DNA of 64,000 nucleotides from Varanus komodoensis (lineage: Eukaryota > Chordata > Lepidosauria > Squamata > Varanidae): contig NW_025335505.1 in the NCBI RefSeq assembly GCF_004798865.1, positions 14,767,099 through 14,831,098 on the forward strand, written 5' to 3'. This document shows positions 58,932 through 64,000 of this stretch, piece after piece. The notes under the pieces were generated by a model that did no database searches, was not told the DNA's origin, and saw nothing but the letters and a program-made list of their open reading frames with translations. Each line of letters starts with the position of its first letter. Position 1 is the stretch's first letter. The position numbers were made by a program, and so were the translations under genes.

Positions 58932-60769
58932 CTTATAATCAGATAATGTGCCTTATGAAGAAGTTTGCTTAAAAGGCTATAGATGAAAACAAGTCTGGCA
59001 TTCACTTATGTGGATCTGCGTTAGATTGTCTACGGTTAACTTTTTATATAAGTAGTTGCCGCTTCACCATACTTAGTTGAAGTATGTAGGTAAGAGAAAG
59101 GTTTTAAGTTGTTTTAGTGCAATGCTTGGTCACTGAAAATTACTTTAGAAAGATCATAAGAGCTGTGCTGAATTTGACTGACTCAGGATCCAACCTTCTG
59201 TTCACATAGTAGCCAACCTTGTGGGAAACATTCAGGCAGGGCATTAGCGCAAGATCACTGCAATATTAGTGCAATGTTCATCAGAATATTCTGTATATTA
59301 GGTAGTGAATTGGTATATATTTTATAGCATTATTCCATGTGTAAACTTATATATTTTTCTAACAATTATTGTTGTGTCCTGACCTTTTATACTGAGGTCC
59401 AAGAGAACAAATAAGGTGTAAGAATCCAGAAAGTCTGCATCATCTGGCATTACCTGGAGCCAAAAAGCTACCACACAGCTTCCCAGAAGTGGTAGATTTG
59501 TCACTGGGCAGTAATTTCCAAAATCTATGGATCACTACTGAAGTGTTTTCAAGTCACTCAATGGTTGCTTCCTTTGAATGAGCAGGAACAACTTCTTCAT
59601 TCAGAAAGGCAGTAATCTCCTTGAGGTCCAAATATCCAGTCTGCCTCTGGCTGATTTCACACCCATGATGGGTAAGATTCGTAAATGAGAGTAGTGGGCT
59701 TTAATCTTTCAAGAATTTTACCAAGTCACCCACTTTCTTCCAAAGTAAGCTTCCTTGATCACTGAAATCCTCTACTCTAAGCAAACTATCTTAAAAACAG
59801 ACAAACATACAAACCCTTGATAGACAGCGCTCATTGTAGTAAGACTTGAAAAAGGGCTTCGTTAGAATTATGTGATTGCATAGTTTACAAGTACTCAAAA
59901 TGAAATTCTTCAATGAAGCAGGCACAGAGACAATATTTCTCTTATGAACAAATGAAGGGAAATGTGATAATTAGAAATAACACTAAGGGTTCATAGCAAC
60001 TCCCTCCAAGCTTTCAATTAAGCATTATGTGTAATAAAGGCAAGCCCACCATGATTGTAGGTTACACCATCATGTTTAACTCAAAAAATATGCTGGATTT
60101 TAGAGCCAAAACAAGGAAATAAATATACAAATTGGGTTAGAGAGCCTCAGCTGTGACTATAATAAAATTGAAACAGATCAAAGAAGGGTTGCAAAAGTGG
60201 CTTCAAGCCTTCTTTCCAGCTCACTGATTCTGGAGTCTGCCAGGGGCTACGTTGGTGCCTCATGTCAGTTAAAGTCGCCTCAGGCCTTGTTTGAATGACA
60301 TCTTTCTCTTGTGCACACTGCACACAGCATGACAACTTTTCCAATTGCTGCAGAGCTAGGAAAGCTCTGGTTAGGCTATTCCCCCACCCTCAGGAAATAG
60401 CCTTGACATGAAAGGGCACAGGGAAGAGTATTGCCTATATATTTTGGATAAAGACACATACTCTGCAAGTAGATGGTAAAGGACCAAGGACTCTCATAAC
60501 CCTATTTTAATTCATCAATGTTTCAGGGAGGTTTTAGGGTAGATAGGGACAAGCAAGTTGAGACTTGATTCAAATAAGACAGAATCTTTGGGTAATGAAA
60601 TGGACTAAACTGGATGGAAGGCTACACTGAATCTTTGGTAGGGCTACACTCCCCTTGATGACCTGTGATACGGGGGAAGTTCAGGAAATGAGTGTGTTTT
60701 TAAAAAATCAGCTGATTCTTGCACATCAGGGATGCCCTTGTCTGAATAAGTAGGACAATGCCTTACCTA
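58932..60769. other. Non-coding stretch, nothing recognised
   Basis: No gene or nameable repeat was found. Confidence 0.45.
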
Positions 60770-61280
60770 TTCATGCAAAATCTAGACTGGACTACTGCAA
60801 CATACTCCAAGTGAGGTTGCCTCTGAAGACAATTTGGCAATTTCAGCAAGAGCAGAATATGGTAGGCTCCTGTGACAGCTATAGCAGCTGCACTGGTTGC
60901 CAGTTCATTTCTGAGCCCAGTTTGAAGTGCTGATGTTAATCTTTGTAAATTTAAATATGTTGAGTCACTTGAGGGACTGCATTCACTCCATTAGCAAAAG
61001 AGATTCTTCTCATGTTCTCCATGGAATGGAGATAGGCTGGTGAGTACAATGGAAAGGGAAGAATTGCCACCTGGGGTCTTTTAGGCTCCAGATTTTCAAT
61101 CCTTTAGAAAAGTTCTGAAGAATCACCTGTTTTGTTTGGTTTTCTCTTGATGGGTTCTCAGCTTCTGGATGGATGTTTATGATATACTTGTATCTATTAA
61201 TTGTACAGACTTTGATATTCCATTATTTTCCTGAGTTTTCAATATATAAATTGTCTTGAGAAGATTGTAATCTTAAACAA
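60770..61280 (+). mobile_element. Degraded L2 LINE 3' portion
   Basis: A frame reading SRLDYCNILQ-like, then RLPLKTIWQFQQEQNMVG (near 60785-60865) aligns with the L2 segment 'SRLDYCN...GLPLKTIRKLQ.VQN'. CACTGGTTGCCAGTTCATTT encodes the LHWLPVHF-type motif. An AATCCTTTAGAAAAGTTCTGAAG segment is the 'SFRKVLKNHLF' part. The end TTTTCAATATATAAATTGTC then A-rich is its 3' UTR. Frame breaks are frequent and it is an old copy. Confidence 0.75.
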
Positions 61281-61384
61281 AGCTTGTGTGTGTGCATGAG
61301 AGCCTGCATGTGCATGTTTGTATGATAACTGATATGGTATAGGTATTAGAATACAGGTGGGGATGGGACTTTCCACCAGTTCCC

Positions 61385-61590
61385 TGCCAGTTAGGGGAGG
61401 ACTCAGGTGATCTGGGTTCTAGTCCCGATTCAGCCATGAAGCTCATTGAGGGGTTTGGGGCAGTCTCTCTCTCTCTCCCTCCCTTCCTCCCTCCCTCCCT
61501 CTTCTCTCAGCCTAATAACACAGGGTTGTTATGAGGATCAAATGGAAAGGAAGGCTATGTAAATAGGCTTTGGACCCCACAGAAGAAAAA
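61385..61590 (+). mobile_element. tRNA-derived SINE, squamate type
   Basis: The 5' part has a decayed A box and a clear B box (GATCTGGGTTCTAGTCCCGA). Then CAGCCATGAAGCTCATTGAG, an expanded CT/CCCT tract (61468-61505), CTCAGCCTAATAACACAGGG, TTGTTATGAGGATCAAATGG and TATGTAAATAGGCTTTGGAC follow. This order is that of a widespread squamate SINE ('...AGCCATGAAGCTCACTGGGTGACC...CCTACCTCACAGGGTTGTTGTGAGGATAAAATGG...'). It is the same family as 47237-47330. Confidence 0.85.
61466..61505. repeat. Polypyrimidine tract within the SINE
   Basis: (CT)n followed by CCCTCCCTTCC-type units, an expansion of the CT-rich part of the SINE that also expanded at 47239-47262. Confidence 0.9.
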
Positions 61591-64000
61591 AGGGTTGCTT
61601 TACCTGGTAACACAGGCTATATGAGGAACAGGGGTATATGATCCCTTCCACTGCCAGCCACCCATGTTACATTTGAAGTGGGAGACGTGGGAATGAACAG
61701 GAGGTCTCATTAATTCAGTGTGTTTCACAAACATGCCCATCAATTAATCAAAGATCTCCTCAAATTGTGTTGGATACCCACAGAATCCAGATGCCTTTTC
61801 ATGCCATACAGGTAATGACCAACCTCAGAAGTGAGTCTTTTTGGATAAAAATCTTGCTGTGGTTAATTACAAAGATTAATTATTAATAAAATAGTTATTG
61901 CTAATTATCAGTTGTTGGTATTATTAAGTAGCATTATTAATTGTTACCCTCAACAGAAATCCCCATCTGTTATAAAAACACAACGCAGGGATGGTGGTTC
62001 ATGTGTGTTTTCCATAGTCACTCCATGTGTGGAATGCATAATTCCTGGATAAACTAATCCTAGACACTTGTCTGTCTGGAAACAGAACCATAATGTTCTC
62101 TAGATCTTTCGGTTCACTATTCCTGTTGTTTCTTACCATTGGTTCTGTACCTGCAAGGCTGATGCCCATCCCCACCCCATGATCTAAAAACCTGCTTCTT
62201 CTTCTCTGGTGTGTGGTTTATTTCCAATAAACCACTCTCCAGAGTGTACTCTGAACACTCGCCAGAGTTCTCTTTTTGACACTTGTTTGTGTACAAGCCC
62301 TGACATGAAAAACAGCTTTCCAAACTAAGCCCAGTATAGCTGGCCAGGGCAAACTGGAGCTGAGGACCTTGTCTCTCTGATCTTGCATAGGACTGTGACA
62401 TAATTCTGTTTATTCAGGTATATAGCAGTGTCCAGTCAAAAAATCACCACTTGTTTCCAGGGAAGCTTTCTGCATTTCTGATTTAGCAGCAAAGAACTGA
62501 ATTCAAATATGGGAAACTGCCATGTGAAGCTGTCCAATATTTGCCTCACTGAGATTTTCAGATACTCAGCAAGTGTCAAGGCATCACCAAAGAAAGGCAT
62601 GCCTTGATTGTCGAAAGAGTGAAACAACAGTAGCTTGTAGTAAAACACAGTCAACATTAAACAACAACAAAGGCTGTTCTGACATACTAAGCTAAATTAC
62701 CTTCAAATGAGGACTAACACTTTCACCTAATTACTCTTGATATTTATTAGGGACAGCACTGCATCCTTATTTCAAACAAGCAACTTATTGCTAATTCATT
62801 GGATCCATCTGTGCTTTTGTATTTTTAATTTGTATGGCAGAAGAGAGCAGTTTTAGAGTAGGCTGCTGCCAATTGTAATATAAAGTCCTTACACTTTGGG
62901 GACTTCATTAGCTGTAGAAACTACTCAGTTAAGGCCACACTGAGACTTTAAAAAAAAGACAATAAAAAATTTCAGCACCATTTTTCCATTGCCAACTACA
63001 GTGGAAGTGGCATAATAGCATAGATAGTTCTAGAATAGATACTAGAGCTGTAAATGCACCATCAGAAATGTAGGGAAATGTAGGGATTGTAGTCAGGCAC
63101 TCTCTTAGTTCATTTGCTGAACTGAACTACCCTTCCAGATCTCTTAACTACATTAAAGAGAGCTGTTCCATTTTTATTGAATTTCAAAACAATCATGATA
63201 ATTAACACCATACAACGCTGAATGAGCAGGTAATGCAGACAATGTTGCCCACACATATTGATCTTTCTCCTGTTCCATAACAACTTTCTACATTTTTGCA
63301 AAGGTACCTGTTTACCTGCAGAATGGAGATCACTGACAGAATGGATCCTCTTCCCCTTGCAACTTCTAATTTGTCTCCCAAATCTGCTTTAGAGAGCCAG
63401 GGATACTCTGGAATGGATACAGAAGGTTTCCTGTAGGTGTAGTATGGAGGAGAAAAGGGAAAGTCTGTTCACATGAAGATGACTGTAGTCTGCATATTTT
63501 GTTGTTTTGAATGAAATGTTTTCCCTTTTTGGATGATGATGACAATGATTTTTCTATGCCAACAAAATCTCCTAATAAAAATCAGTTCTTTTTTTCTTGG
63601 CCCAAATAGAATGGAAAGGAGCACTTCGAGCAGGAATGATTGAAAGTTGTACCTATATGACTAGTGATCTCTGAGGCAATAAGAATGTTGTATTAAGTGG
63701 GCCTGAGTTACCAGTTTCTCCTATAGCCCTTCACGTCCTGCCAATGCACAAACTGATCCCACTGTTGTAACATCTACCTATATTTAAACCCAGAAAAAGA
63801 AGAGGATGTGATCTGCTATTTCCAGCTTGGCATCATAGTGGGAGAGTGTGTGAGTGTGCATAATGCAGCCATGAGCTATGAACATTTTATCACAGGAATG
63901 GTATGATAGAAACATATTTGATCTAGCTGCTCAGTGCTGACATTCAGTGCAGAAGGCCTATTTAGTGATCCAAGGGCAAAGAATAAAATCGGCATGTGCA
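61591..64000. other. Non-coding stretch to the window end
   Basis: No gene is recognised. The 94-codon minus-strand frame at 62117-62401 has no motif that I know. Two smaller minus-strand frames (62436-62657, 63110-63301) share only the residues QKCRKL and have no further similarity that I can support. Confidence 0.45.

Noticed and set aside
62117-62401. 94-codon minus-strand frame near an AATAAACC motif
   Set aside because: No recognisable domain, splice signal or paired terminal repeats, so it is not called as a gene or an element.

Overview
The window looks like ordinary non-coding DNA from a squamate reptile, more likely a lizard than a snake, although the sequence cannot settle that. 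The basis is the repeat mix. There are three copies of a BovB (RTE-clade) LINE, many L2-clade LINE pieces including one long copy, a CR1 3' end with the octamer ATTCTATG tail, tRNA-derived SINEs of the type common in squamates, and several small palindromic or TA-flanked DNA transposon remnants. I recognise no complete host protein gene, no rRNA or tRNA gene and no CRISPR array. The window therefore reads as an intergenic region or a large intron.

Layout. Positions 1-16250 are mostly AT-rich unique sequence with a few palindromes, a small MITE and two long microsatellites. A nearly full-frame L2 LINE lies on the minus strand at 16252-18300. A Tigger-like MITE lies at 21493-21883 and a CR1 3' end at 24105-24427. 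Degraded L2 pieces on the plus strand run from 27417 to 29380. The core is 30640-39304. There an L2 3' tail is interrupted by a minus-strand BovB (30799-33385), followed by a 3.4 kb spacer and a plus-strand BovB (36745-39304) with a 410-codon open reverse transcriptase frame. The two BovB copies are arranged head to head (5' ends facing). From 41100 to 50850 there are minus-strand L2 tails, low-complexity blocks, a perfect 27-bp hairpin, a SINE and an internally deleted mariner. A 5'-truncated BovB with a clear 8-bp target-site duplication lies at 58484-58923. A degraded L2 (60770-61275) and a SINE (61385-61590) close the window.

Host coding potential is thin. The best candidate is one exon-like stretch at 39638-39793, which has a good branch point and acceptor, an open frame and a stop, but no recognised homology. 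Two weaker exon-like stretches are at 5940-6004 and 44217-44388. Everything else with a long reading frame is explained by LINEs or is unsupported.

No new biological system is evident. The most useful observations are the head-to-head BovB pair and the internal rearrangement in each copy, the single-frame L2, the perfect hairpin at 42147-42203, the mariner remnant that still carries a transposase C-terminal segment, and the unexplained exon candidate.
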